Position numbers and translations under genes: made by a program. The notes below the pieces were generated by a model that had not been told where the DNA came from, made no database searches, and saw nothing but the letters and a program-made list of their open reading frames with translations. Source: Synergistales bacterium (GTDB taxonomy: Bacteria > Synergistota > Synergistia > Synergistales > Thermovirgaceae). From it: DNA of 8,507 bases. Shown piece after piece: positions 1 to 6,197 of the stretch. Position 1 is the stretch's first letter, and each line of letters opens with the position of its first letter. The stretch lies in the NCBI GenBank assembly GCA_018434645.1, contig JAHDOX010000124.1, positions 1 to 8,507 on the forward strand, in the 5' to 3' direction.

Positions 1-1149
1 CACATTGACCATGGCAAGACGACGTTGACGGCGGCGATCACGAAGACGCTGGGATCAGTTGGATGGGCGGACTACACGCCCTTTGAGATGATCGACAAGG
101 CCCCGGAGGAGCGTGAGCGCGGAATCACGATCAACATATCGCACGTTGAGTACCAGACGGAAAACCGTCACTATGCCCATATCGACTGTCCTGGCCACGC
201 GGACTACATCAAGAACATGATCACCGGGGCGGCGCAGATGGACGGAGCGATATTGGTGGTATCGGCAGCGGACGGTCCGATGCCGCAGACGCGGGAGCAC
301 GTACTGTTGGCTCGCCAGGTGAACGTACCGGCCCTGGTGGTATTCATGAACAAGGTAGACCAGGTAGACGACGAGGAGTTATTGGACCTTGTTGAGATGG
401 AGATCCGTGATCTATTGAACAAGTACGAATTTCCCGGTGACGAAGTTCCCATCATTCGTGGTTCAGCGCTGAAGGTGCTTGAGAGCGATGATGTGAGCCG
501 GGAGAACGAATGGGCGAAGTCGATCTGGGAGCTCATGGACGCGTGCGACAACTACATACCGGAGCCCCAGCGCGAGGTTGACAAGCCGTTTTTGATGCCT
601 ATCGAGGACGTATTCACCATAACCGGACGCGGAACGGTAGTGACGGGACGAGTGGAGCGCGGCAAGATCAAAGCCGGGGACGAGGTAGAGATAGTAGGAA
701 TGCAGGAAGACACGCGCAAGACGGTGGCCACGTCGCTTGAGATGTTCCGCAAGATTCTTGACGACGCCATGGCCGGAGACAACGTGGGGGTATTGCTTCG
801 CGGCATAGGCAAGGACGATGTTGAGCGGGGGCAGGTATTGGCCAAGCCCGGTAGCATAACGCCACACAGGCACTTCAAGGCGGAAGTGTACGTATTGAAG
901 AAAGAGGAAGGTGGCCGTCACACGCCGTTTTTCACCGGATACAAGCCTCAGTTTTACTTCCGGACGACGGACGTGACGGGCGACATCAAGCTTCCTGAGG
1001 GCGTGGAGATGGTAATGCCCGGAGACAACGCCACGTTTGAAGTGAACCTTATCGTACCGGTGGCGCTCGAGCAGGGCCTTCGGTTCGCCGTTCGCGAGGG
1101 CGGCCGTACCGTCGGAGCCGGCGTCGTTACCGAAATCCTGGACAACTAA
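1..1149 (+). CDS. tuf: Elongation factor Tu, 5'-truncated by the window edge
   Basis: GTPase that carries aminoacyl-tRNA to the ribosomal A site in the cytoplasm. The reading frame is open from base 1, so the gene starts upstream; 382 residues are visible and comparison with E. coli EF-Tu suggests about 19 are missing. Codons 1-8 give the P-loop (HIDHGKTT, lacking only its leading Gly). RGITI of switch I follows, then DCPGH at codons 62-66 (G3), NKVD at 117-120 (G4) and SALK at 155-158 (G5). The beta-barrel domains 2 and 3 follow (GRGTVVTGRVERG; ending GAGVVTEILDN). Between SALK and the YIPEP motif there are about five more residues than in E. coli or B. subtilis. Codon use differs from the downstream genes: GAG is favoured over GAA about 26:9, and Val GTC is absent until codon 371. 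It ends in TAA, 22 nt before rpsJ, as in str operons that run into S10. The ATG at base 25 is internal. Identification is certain. Confidence 0.98.
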   Translation, partial: HIDHGKTTLTAAITKTLGSVGWADYTPFEMIDKAPEERERGITINISHVEYQTENRHYAHIDCPGHADYIKNMITGAAQMDGAILVVSAADGPMPQTREHVLLARQVNVPALVVFMNKVDQVDDEELLDLVEMEIRDLLNKYEFPGDEVPIIRGSALKVLESDDVSRENEWAKSIWELMDACDNYIPEPQREVDKPFLMPIEDVFTITGRGTVVTGRVERGKIKAGDEVEIVGMQEDTRKTVATSLEMFRKILDDAMAGDNVGVLLRGIGKDDVERGQVLAKPGSITPHRHFKAEVYVLKKEEGGRHTPFFTGYKPQFYFRTTDVTGDIKLPEGVEMVMPGDNATFEVNLIVPVALEQGLRFAVREGGRTVGAGVVTEILDN

Positions 1150-1171
1150 CCCCAAAAAGGGGGGGAAAACG
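1150..1171 (+). promoter_or_regulatory. tuf-rpsJ junction: poly-G SD with possible small hairpin
   Basis: The 22-nt gap holds four C, five A and seven G in a row (1150-1165), then AAAACG and the GTG start of rpsJ. The G run (1159-1165) is the only SD candidate and is correctly spaced (6 nt) from GTG at 1172. The CCCC can pair with GGGG across an A5 loop, which would partly hide the SD. There is no room for a promoter, terminator or an E. coli-type L4-binding leader. The SD role is well supported; the hairpin is an inference. Confidence 0.6.
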
Positions 1172-1477
1172 GTGGCAAAAAACATACGTATAAAGCTCAA
1201 GGCTTTCGATCACAGGGCGCTCGATTCTTCTGCGCACCAGATCGCGGAAACGGCAGAGCGGACGGGGGCAAAAGTTTCGGGTCCCATTCCGCTGCCGACG
1301 GAAATCAACAAATTTACCGTCCTCAAGTCTCCTCACAAGGATAAGGACGCAAGAGAGCAGTTCGAAATGAGGACACATAAGCGATTGGTCGACATTATTG
1401 ACCCTACGCAGAAAACGATGGAATCGCTTATGCAGCTGAATCTCCCCTCGGGAGTTGACATCCAGATCAAGCTTTAG
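1172..1477 (+). CDS. rpsJ: 30S ribosomal protein S10 (NusE)
   Basis: Component of the 30S head; in known bacteria it also acts as NusE, binding NusB and NusG in transcription antitermination. The 101 residues match the family length. Visible S10 hallmarks are IRIKLKAFDHR at residues 5-15, GPIPLPT at 37-43, the long loop around SPHKDKDAREQFE at 53-65 that reaches into the 30S head, and RTHKRLVDI at 67-75. The start is GTG at 1172, set by the poly-G SD just upstream; no in-frame ATG upstream is plausible. It is the first gene of the S10 block, 22 nt after tuf, and ends in TAG 34 nt before rplC. Nothing is missing or broken. Confidence 0.98.
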   Translation: MAKNIRIKLKAFDHRALDSSAHQIAETAERTGAKVSGPIPLPTEINKFTVLKSPHKDKDAREQFEMRTHKRLVDIIDPTQKTMESLMQLNLPSGVDIQIKL

Positions 1478-1493
1478 GGGGAGCTCTGGGCTG

Positions 1494-1500
1494 AAAGGAG
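1494..1500 (+). promoter_or_regulatory. SD deciding the rplC start
   Basis: AAAGGAG lies 11 nt before ATG 1512 and 17 nt before the next in-frame ATG at 1518, so it favours 1512. A second G-rich patch fused to the rpsJ stop (TAGGGGGAG from 1475) is too far from either ATG to serve rplC. Confidence 0.7.
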
Positions 1501-1511
1501 CGTATAACGAT

Positions 1512-2150
1512 ATGAGCATGGGAATTCTGGGACGCAAGCTTGGCATGACCCAGGTCTACGACGAAAACGGGGTAAATGTCCCTGTGACAGTTGTCGAAGC
1601 GGGTCCGTGCAGTGTAGTGGACATCCGGACCAGCGAAAAAAACGGGTATTCGGCCGTGGTTCTCGGGTTCGGAGAAGTAAATGAAAACAGGCTGACCAAA
1701 CCGCGAAAGGGAGTTTTTGAAAAGCGGAAGGTAAAACCAAAAAGATGGCTGCGGGAATTCCGGCTTGAGGATGTGTCCGGTCTGGAAATAGGGCAGGATA
1801 TAACCGTCGGGATTTTCGAAAACGGGGAAATCGTAGACGTTATAGGCAAAAGCAAGGGTAAGGGGTACGCCGGTGTCATGAAAAGGCATCATTTCGCCGG
1901 AGGCCCTGCGAGCCATGGAGCTTCCAAGTTCCACAGGCAACCTGGCTCTGCCGGAGCGAGCAGTTCCCCCAGCCATATATTCAAGGGGAAAACCATGCCG
2001 GGAAGGATGGGAAACAAGAGAGTGACCGTAAAGAATCTCTCCATTGCCGGTGTCGATCCCGAAAATCATCTTTTGCTGATCAAGGGGGCCATTCCGGGTC
2101 CCAGAAACGGACTTGTCATGGTCCGAAAACGAAAAGGATCGCCGGAGTAG
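1512..2150 (+). CDS. rplC: 50S ribosomal protein L3
   Basis: Early-assembling 50S protein that binds 23S rRNA near the 3' end and sends a loop towards the peptidyl-transferase centre. The 212 residues are close to the E. coli length. Family signatures: MGILGRKLGMTQVYDENG at residues 3-20, GKSKGKGYAGVMKRH at 112-126, the extended loop HGASKFHRQPGSAGASSSP at 135-153, and KGKTMPGRMG at 158-167. The glutamine that PrmB methylates in E. coli (third residue of its QNQTP) aligns with Ser151 here, so that modification is probably absent. ATG 1512 is chosen over an upstream in-frame ATG at 1455, which would add 19 residues unlike L3 and lie inside rpsJ; ATG 1518 is possible but further from the SD. 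It ends in TAG fused to the rplD SD. Confidence 0.97.
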   Translation: MSMGILGRKLGMTQVYDENGVNVPVTVVEAGPCSVVDIRTSEKNGYSAVVLGFGEVNENRLTKPRKGVFEKRKVKPKRWLREFRLEDVSGLEIGQDITVGIFENGEIVDVIGKSKGKGYAGVMKRHHFAGGPASHGASKFHRQPGSAGASSSPSHIFKGKTMPGRMGNKRVTVKNLSIAGVDPENHLLLIKGAIPGPRNGLVMVRKRKGSPE

Positions 2151-2163
2151 GGGGAGTGTGAAA

Positions 2164-2790
2164 ATGCCGACAGTCAAAGTAGTCAATCTCAAGGGTGAAG
2201 TTGTCGGAGAGCAGGAATTGTCCGATGCGGTTTTTGCGGCTCCCGTCCATATTCCAGCGATGCACCAGGTCGTTGTGGCCCAGCAGGCCAATCGAAGACA
2301 GGGGACGCATTCGACAAAAACCAGGGGAGAAGTCCGCGGAGGCGGTCGTAAACCCTGGAGGCAAAAGCATACAGGAAGGGCGAGGCACGGAAGCATAAGG
2401 TCGCCCATCTGGAAAGGTGGCGGCGTGACTCACGGGCCTAAACCCCGTGACTACCACCTTAAAGTTAACCGTAAGGTAAAAAGGCTTGCTTTAAGGAGTG
2501 CGCTTTCCGTCAAAGTCAGGGAAGAGCGGCTGGTTGTGCTGGATTCTTTCGATATGGAAAAACCTAAAACCAGGGATCTGGTGAACTTTTTCGAAGCCAC
2601 CCACGCCGGGAAAAAGCCGCTTGTGGTTATCGGGAAGTCGCTGCCGGCGGCCTACAAGTCTGTCAGCAATATACCCGGAGCAGGCGTGCTTCACGTCGAC
2701 AGCATAAATGTTTATGACCTGCTGAATCACGATCACCTGATCGTGGCCTCCGACGCACTTGAAAAAATCGAGGAGGTGCTCGCAAAATGA
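2164..2790 (+). CDS. rplD: 50S ribosomal protein L4
   Basis: Binds domain I of 23S rRNA; its long loop lines the peptide exit tunnel. In E. coli L4 also represses its own S10 operon, but the leader it binds there has no counterpart in this window. The 208 residues are typical. The tunnel loop is seen at about residues 44-100, rich in Gly, Arg and Lys, with GGGRKPWRQKHTGRARHGS (59-77). Lys63 falls at the same number as the E. coli erythromycin-resistance position. The globular C-terminal part includes LVVLDSF (123-129), KPLVVIG (151-157) and NVYDLLNHDHLIV (182-194). ATG 2164 follows the SD GGGGAG at 2151-2156, fused to the rplC TAG. The upstream in-frame ATG at 2113 would overlap rplC with non-family sequence. 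The stop TGA overlaps the rplW ATG by 4 nt. Confidence 0.97.
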   Translation: MPTVKVVNLKGEVVGEQELSDAVFAAPVHIPAMHQVVVAQQANRRQGTHSTKTRGEVRGGGRKPWRQKHTGRARHGSIRSPIWKGGGVTHGPKPRDYHLKVNRKVKRLALRSALSVKVREERLVVLDSFDMEKPKTRDLVNFFEATHAGKKPLVVIGKSLPAAYKSVSNIPGAGVLHVDSINVYDLLNHDHLIVASDALEKIEEVLAK

Positions 2791-3083
2791 ACGAGACCTA
2801 TCATGACATCATTCTCCGGCCAGTGATAACGGAAAAAAGCAGCCGGTTGATGGGGCTTGGGAAATACACCTTCGAGGTGCATCCTAAGGCCAACAAGGTC
2901 CAGATTAAAAAAGCCGTAAGCGAAATATTCAAGGTCAAGGTGAAGTCCGTACATACCATGTCTGTACCGTCCAAGCCGAAGCGAATGGGTGTATTTCTCG
3001 GACGGTCCAGGTCGTGGAAAAAGGCGATCGTGACCCTTGAGCCCGGCGAACGGATTGAATTCTTCGAAGGCGCGAGCATCTAG
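2787..3083 (+). CDS. rplW: 50S ribosomal protein L23
   Basis: Sits at the tunnel exit and forms the docking site for trigger factor and SRP in bacteria. The 98 residues fit the family. RPVITEKS (11-18) is the N-terminal signature; Glu16 aligns with E. coli Glu18, which contacts trigger factor. KYTFEVHPKANKVQIKKAV (26-44), the central basic loop (61-79) and WKKAIVTLEPGERIEFFEG (77-95) complete the fold. The ATG shares four bases with the rplD stop (ATGA), and its SD AGGAGG (2771-2776) lies inside rplD, so translation is probably coupled to that of L4. It ends in TAG, 17 nt before rplB. Confidence 0.97.
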   Translation: MNETYHDIILRPVITEKSSRLMGLGKYTFEVHPKANKVQIKKAVSEIFKVKVKSVHTMSVPSKPKRMGVFLGRSRSWKKAIVTLEPGERIEFFEGASI

Positions 3084-3085
3084 CC

Positions 3086-3093
3086 GGGGGGGG
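3086..3093 (+). promoter_or_regulatory. Octa-G SD of rplB
   Basis: An uninterrupted run of eight G lies 7 nt before ATG 3101. It is the only purine-rich SD candidate in the 17-nt gap. Pairing with a normal anti-SD would need G:U wobbles at the positions where the canonical motif has A. Confidence 0.65.
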
Positions 3094-3100
3094 CTGAAAA

Positions 3101-3928
3101 ATGGGAATCAAAAAATACAAACCAACAACCGCCGGCAGAAGATTTATGACCGGCGACACCTTTGAAGAGATCACGAAAAAGGAACCGGAGAAATCTCTTG
3201 TTGAACCCCTGAAAAAAACGGGTGGCCGCAACAACCTTGGCAGGACCACAATGCGGCACCGCGGCGGCGGCAGCAAAAGGCGGTATCGTATCATCGATTT
3301 CAAACGGAACAAGCTGGATGTCCCCGGCAAGGTGGCGGCCATCGAGTACGATCCGAACCGGTCAGCACGTATTGCCCTGATCCACTACGTCGACGGGGAG
3401 AAGCGTTACATACTTGCGCCGCAAGGTCTGGGCGTGGGCGATACCATACTGTCAGGTGAAAAAGCCGACATTAGACCCGGGAACGCCATGAAATTGAAGG
3501 ACATGCCTGTAGGTACCTTTATTCATAACATCGAGCTGGAACCCGGCCGTGGCGGAGTGCTGGTCAGGGCGGCAGGAACCGCGGCCCAGCTGATGGCCAA
3601 AGAGGGCAAGTACGCATATGTCAGAATGCCCAGTGGCGAACTGCGCCTTGTCCTTCTTGAGTGCATGGCGACAGTGGGGCAGTTGGGCAACATTACCCAC
3701 GAAAACGTTACGGCCGGCAAGGCTGGACGCACCAGGTGGCTCGGCCGGCGGCCCCATGTCAGAGGGATGGTAATGAATCCCGTCGACCACCCCATGGGGG
3801 GTGGCGAGGGGCGGAGCAAATCGAACAAACATCCGGTCTCGCCCTGGGGCACCCCGGCCAAGGGTTATCGTACCAGGAAAAGGAAGCCGTCCGACAAGTT
3901 CATCGTACGGCGTCGACACGAGAAGTAG
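3101..3928 (+). CDS. rplB: 50S ribosomal protein L2
   Basis: One of the largest and most conserved 50S proteins; needed for subunit association and close to the peptidyl-transferase centre. The 275 residues match the family. Visible parts: basic N-terminal tail starting MGIKKYKPTTAGRR, the GRNNLGRTTMRHRGGGSKRR block at about 42-61, an OB-like domain with KVAAIEYDPNRSARIAL, an SH3-like domain, and the C-terminal GMVMNPVDHPMGGGEGRS segment. His230 in VDHP aligns with the conserved E. coli residue known as His229; the next family position, usually His, is Met232 here. The end DKFIVRRR is canonical. ATG 3101 has an octa-G SD 7 nt upstream. The gene is 17 nt from each neighbour and ends in TAG. 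Confidence 0.98.
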   Translation: MGIKKYKPTTAGRRFMTGDTFEEITKKEPEKSLVEPLKKTGGRNNLGRTTMRHRGGGSKRRYRIIDFKRNKLDVPGKVAAIEYDPNRSARIALIHYVDGEKRYILAPQGLGVGDTILSGEKADIRPGNAMKLKDMPVGTFIHNIELEPGRGGVLVRAAGTAAQLMAKEGKYAYVRMPSGELRLVLLECMATVGQLGNITHENVTAGKAGRTRWLGRRPHVRGMVMNPVDHPMGGGEGRSKSNKHPVSPWGTPAKGYRTRKRKPSDKFIVRRRHEK

Positions 3929-3945
3929 GACAGGGAGGGACGGTT

Positions 3946-4227
3946 ATGGCTCGATCCAGAAAGAAGGGGCCTTTCGTCGATCAGAAGCTTCTGCGCAAGA
4001 TCGAGGCGATGAACGCCGAAGGGAAAAAACGGGTTATCAAGACTTGGTCCCGCCGTTCGACGATAGTGCCGGATATGATTGGACACACCATCGCGGTACA
4101 TAACGGCAGGACACATATACCGATTTACATAAGTGAAAACATGGTTGGACACAAACTGGGAGAATTTGCCCCGACGAGAAAGTTCGGCGGCCATGCCGGC
4201 CAGGAACGTTCCACCCGTGTAAGGTAG
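3946..4227 (+). CDS. rpsS: 30S ribosomal protein S19
   Basis: 30S head protein next to S13, contacting the A-site finger bridge of the 50S. The 93 residues are typical. The sequence starts MARSRKKGPFVD and continues with KTWSRRSTIVPDMIGHTIAVHNGR (32-55), HIPIYISENMVGHKLGEFAPTRKF (57-80) and GGHAGQ (81-86), all strong family matches. ATG 3946 lies 7 nt after GGGAGG (3933-3938). The frame is open far upstream, to ATG 3661, but that part lies in rplB out of frame and does not resemble S19. It ends in TAG, which is itself the start of the purine-rich SD tract of rplV. Confidence 0.97.
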   Translation: MARSRKKGPFVDQKLLRKIEAMNAEGKKRVIKTWSRRSTIVPDMIGHTIAVHNGRTHIPIYISENMVGHKLGEFAPTRKFGGHAGQERSTRVR

Positions 4228-4239
4228 GAGGGAGAGGTC

Positions 4240-4572
4240 ATGGAAGCTCGTGCAACAGTCCGCCAGGTGCGCATATCGCCCTTCAAGAGCCGCCAGGTGC
4301 TTTCTTTGATACGCGGTAAAAGGGCCGACGAGGCGCTCATGACCCTCAGGAACACGCCGAAAAAAGCGGCAAGGATTATCGAAAAGGTCCTGCGGAGCGC
4401 CGTCGCCAATGCCGAACATAATTACGGCATGGACGTCGACAGGCTGGTAGTAGTCGAGGCTTTCGCGGACCAGGGTCCGTCGATGAAACGGTGGCGCCCG
4501 GTGTCCATGGGAAGGGTTCATGGTTACAAGCACCGGACAAGCCATATAACCGTTGTGGTCGCTGAGCGGTAA
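4240..4572 (+). CDS. rplV: 50S ribosomal protein L22
   Basis: Binds all domains of 23S rRNA and, with L4, forms the narrow part of the exit tunnel. The 110 residues match E. coli. The N-terminal alpha/beta body includes SPFKSRQVLSLIRGK (13-27) and VLRSAVANAEHNYGMD (50-65). The tunnel beta-hairpin is GPSMKRWRPVSMGRVHGYKHRTSH at 79-102, where macrolide-resistance changes map in other bacteria. ATG 4240 follows a purine tract, GGAGGGAGAGG, that begins in the rpsS stop. It ends in TAA fused to the rpsC SD (TAAGGAGG). Confidence 0.97.
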   Translation: MEARATVRQVRISPFKSRQVLSLIRGKRADEALMTLRNTPKKAARIIEKVLRSAVANAEHNYGMDVDRLVVVEAFADQGPSMKRWRPVSMGRVHGYKHRTSHITVVVAER

Positions 4573-4585
4573 GGAGGGGTGAAAG

Positions 4586-5257
4586 TTGGGTCAAAAAGTG
4601 CATCCCGTCGGTTTTCGCCTGGGAATCGTCAGAGACTGGGAATCGAAATGGTTTGCCGACGGAAGGAATTACGCGGAAAAACTTCATGACGACCTGAAAC
4701 TACGCGAGTGGATCATGAAAAGGTGGTCACGCGCCGGGATTTCAAAGGTCGAGATAGAGCGTATAGGGAAAGTTATCAGGTTCACCGTATGGTCCGCCCG
4801 GCCCGGTGTCGTCATAGGCAAGGGCGGGACGGAGATACAGGCGGTCCGTGAAGAACTTCAGAATATGACCGGACACAAGATCATGATCAACGTTCAGGAG
4901 ATAAAGGCGCCGGATAAGGATGCCCAGATAGTTTCCGAAGGCGTCGCTTCGGCTCTTGAGCGCAGGGTAAGTTTCCGGCGGGCGATGAAACAGGCCATAT
5001 TCCGGGCCATGAAAGCAGGAGCGGAAGGCATAAAAATCCAGTGCAGTGGCAGGCTCGGAGGAGCGGAAATCGCCAGGACCGAGTGGTATCTGGAAGGGCG
5101 ACTGCCGCTCTCAACGCTGAGGAACGACATCGACTACGGCTACTCCGAAGCGAAAACCATGTACGGCGTCATCGGGGTAAAGGTCTGGATAAACCGTGGT
5201 ATCGCCCAAAGGGAAACTCAGACCTCCAGTAATGCAGAGCAGGAAGAGAGGAGGTAG
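4586..5257 (+). CDS. rpsC: 30S ribosomal protein S3
   Basis: 30S protein at the mRNA entry channel; with S4 and S5 it contributes to ribosomal helicase activity. The 223 residues fit the family. It begins MGQKVHPVGFRLGI, has a type II KH domain with GKGG at 78-81, and carries RRAMK at 131-135, whose Arg131, Arg132 and Lys135 match the E. coli helicase residues in number and context. SGRLGGAEIARTEW (154-167) and the YGVIGVKVWI strand (193-202) close the C-terminal domain, followed by a short Gln/Glu-rich tail. The start is TTG at 4586, fixed by the N-terminal match and by AAGGAGGGG (4571-4579), which overlaps the rplV stop. Its TAG forms the loop of a hairpin covering the rplP SD. Confidence 0.97.
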   Translation: MGQKVHPVGFRLGIVRDWESKWFADGRNYAEKLHDDLKLREWIMKRWSRAGISKVEIERIGKVIRFTVWSARPGVVIGKGGTEIQAVREELQNMTGHKIMINVQEIKAPDKDAQIVSEGVASALERRVSFRRAMKQAIFRAMKAGAEGIKIQCSGRLGGAEIARTEWYLEGRLPLSTLRNDIDYGYSEAKTMYGVIGVKVWINRGIAQRETQTSSNAEQEERR

Positions 5258-5262
5258 CCTCC
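5250..5262 (+). promoter_or_regulatory. Perfect hairpin enclosing the rplP SD and the rpsC stop
   Basis: GGAGG TAG CCTCC is a perfect 5-bp inverted repeat with the rpsC stop codon as its 3-nt loop. The left arm is the SD of rplP (AGGAGG, 5249-5254), and the right arm ends right before ATG 5263. Folded, it hides the SD; a ribosome ending rpsC would open it. The repeat is seen directly; the coupling role is inferred. Confidence 0.6.
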
Positions 5263-5685
5263 ATGCTTATGCCGAAAAGGGTGAAATACCGGAAACCTCA
5301 AAGAAGACCCTTGCACGGTGTAGCCAAGGGCGGAAAATATATCGCCTTCGGAGAATACGGACTTCAGGCGACGGAATGTGCATGGATAACCGCCAGGCAG
5401 ATAGAGGCTGCACGTATCGCCATTTCGCGAAAGATGAAAAAGGGTGGAAAGATCTGGATAAGGATATTCCCGGATATGCCCTACACCAAAAAGCCCCTTG
5501 AGACGCGAATGGGTAAGGGCAAGGGAGCTCCCGACCACTGGGTGGCACCCGTTAAAAGAGGTCGCGTCATGTTTGAAATCGCCGGAGTCTCCCGCGAGGT
5601 TGCGGAACAGGCCTTTCGTACGGCGGCTCACAAGCTGCCCGTGAAGGTGCGTTTCCTCTCCCGTGCCGGGATGGGTGGTGAATGA
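5263..5685 (+). CDS. rplP: 50S ribosomal protein L16
   Basis: 50S protein near the A site, important for late 50S assembly and tRNA positioning. The 140 residues are normal. Signatures: MPKRVKYRKPQRR at the start, FGEYGLQATECAWITARQIEAARIAISR (29-56), GGKIWIRIFPDMPYTKKPLETRMGKGKG (61-88) and a C-terminal AAHKLPVKVRFLSR. Arg82 in TRMGKGKG aligns with E. coli Arg81, which is hydroxylated there by YcfD/RoxA; whether that happens here cannot be told. ATG 5263 is preferred to ATG 5269, since the SD AGGAGG lies 8 nt before it and the MLxPKR start is a family pattern. The start is only 5 nt after the rpsC stop and behind a hairpin. It ends in TGA. Confidence 0.97.
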   Translation: MLMPKRVKYRKPQRRPLHGVAKGGKYIAFGEYGLQATECAWITARQIEAARIAISRKMKKGGKIWIRIFPDMPYTKKPLETRMGKGKGAPDHWVAPVKRGRVMFEIAGVSREVAEQAFRTAAHKLPVKVRFLSRAGMGGE

Positions 5686-5687
5686 TC

Positions 5688-5894
5688 ATGAAAAGCAGTG
5701 ATCTGAGGGAACTTTCGTTGGACGAGTTAAAGGAACGACACAAAAAGTACAAGGAAGAGCTTTTCAACCTCCGTTTCCAGCATGCCATAGGCCAGTTGGG
5801 CAACACGAACCGCATAAAGGAAGTCAAGCGTTCGATAGCCCGGGTTTTGACGGTCATGAGGGAAAAGGAGATCGGGCTTGACCGGTCCGTCTAG
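5688..5894 (+). CDS. rpmC: 50S ribosomal protein L29
   Basis: Small two-helix protein at the tunnel exit beside L23, part of the nascent-chain factor platform. With the ATG at 5688 it has 68 residues, starting MKSSDLRELSLDELKER, the usual L29 opening; LFNLRFQHAIGQLGNTNRIKEVKRSIARV is the family core. An ATG two codons earlier (5682) overlaps the rplP TGA as ATGA and would add Met-Ile. I prefer 5688 because GGGTGGT (5673-5679) is 8 nt before it and only 2 nt before 5682, but this SD is weak and either start is possible. It ends in TAG fused to the rpsQ SD. Confidence 0.93.
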   Translation: MKSSDLRELSLDELKERHKKYKEELFNLRFQHAIGQLGNTNRIKEVKRSIARVLTVMREKEIGLDRSV

Positions 5895-5909
5895 GGGGGT
5901 GCAGCGACA

Positions 5910-6194
5910 ATGAATGAAAGATCGCGCAAGATGCGCGTGGGAACCGTAATTAGTGACAAGATGCAGAAAACCGTCGTGGTCAAAGTAGACCGCATGGCGG
6001 AACATCCTCTTTACGGCAAACCCGTGCTACGCAGCAAAAACTATATGGTTCACGACGAAGAGGAAAATTGCCGAATCGGCGACAAGGTTCGCATCGAAGA
6101 GACACGCCCTCTGAGTCGTCACAAGAGATGGAAGGTCGTTGAAATCGTCGAACGGGCTCCCATCCTTGATACGTCGACGGAGAAGGAGGCATAG
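5910..6194 (+). CDS. rpsQ: 30S ribosomal protein S17
   Basis: Primary 16S rRNA-binding protein of the 30S body with an OB fold. The 94 residues are slightly longer than the E. coli protein because of a charged C-terminal tail. The core shows RVGTVISDKMQKTVVVKV (9-26), the EHPLYGKPVLRSKNYMVHDE loop (31-50), and GDKVRIEETRPLSRHKRWKVVEIV (57-80), all diagnostic. ATG 5910 follows GGGGGGT (5894-5900), which includes the last G of the rpmC stop, at a 9-nt spacing. It is the last gene of the S10 block, yet rplN begins only 3 nt after its TAG. Confidence 0.97.
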   Translation: MNERSRKMRVGTVISDKMQKTVVVKVDRMAEHPLYGKPVLRSKNYMVHDEEENCRIGDKVRIEETRPLSRHKRWKVVEIVERAPILDTSTEKEA

Positions 6195-6197
6195 GCC

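Noticed and set aside
463..1200. Long open frame of about 245 codons on the minus strand across tuf and into rpsJ
   Set aside because: It lies opposite strongly conserved EF-Tu coding sequence, has no recognisable domain, and is a by-product of codon bias in tuf.
1478..1511. Promoter or terminator in the largest gap (rpsJ-rplC, 34 nt)
   Set aside because: I see no -35/-10 pair and no GC stem followed by a T run; the gap only holds an SD and a short GAGCTC palindrome.
1467..2408. Open frame of about 313 codons on the minus strand opposite rplC and rplD
   Set aside because: Shadow of two certain genes; the translation has low-complexity patches and no family resemblance.
3796..3801. Run of six G inside rplB as a frameshift or slippage site
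   Set aside because: The frame continues intact through the conserved C-terminus, and the run encodes the invariant Gly-rich MGGGEG segment.
3661..3945. N-terminal extension of rpsS by 95 codons
   Set aside because: It overlaps rplB in another frame, does not resemble S19, and ATG 3946 has a proper SD and the canonical N-terminus. The same reasoning rejects extensions of rplC (1455), rplD (2113), rplX (6559), rplE (6800) and rpsH (7555).
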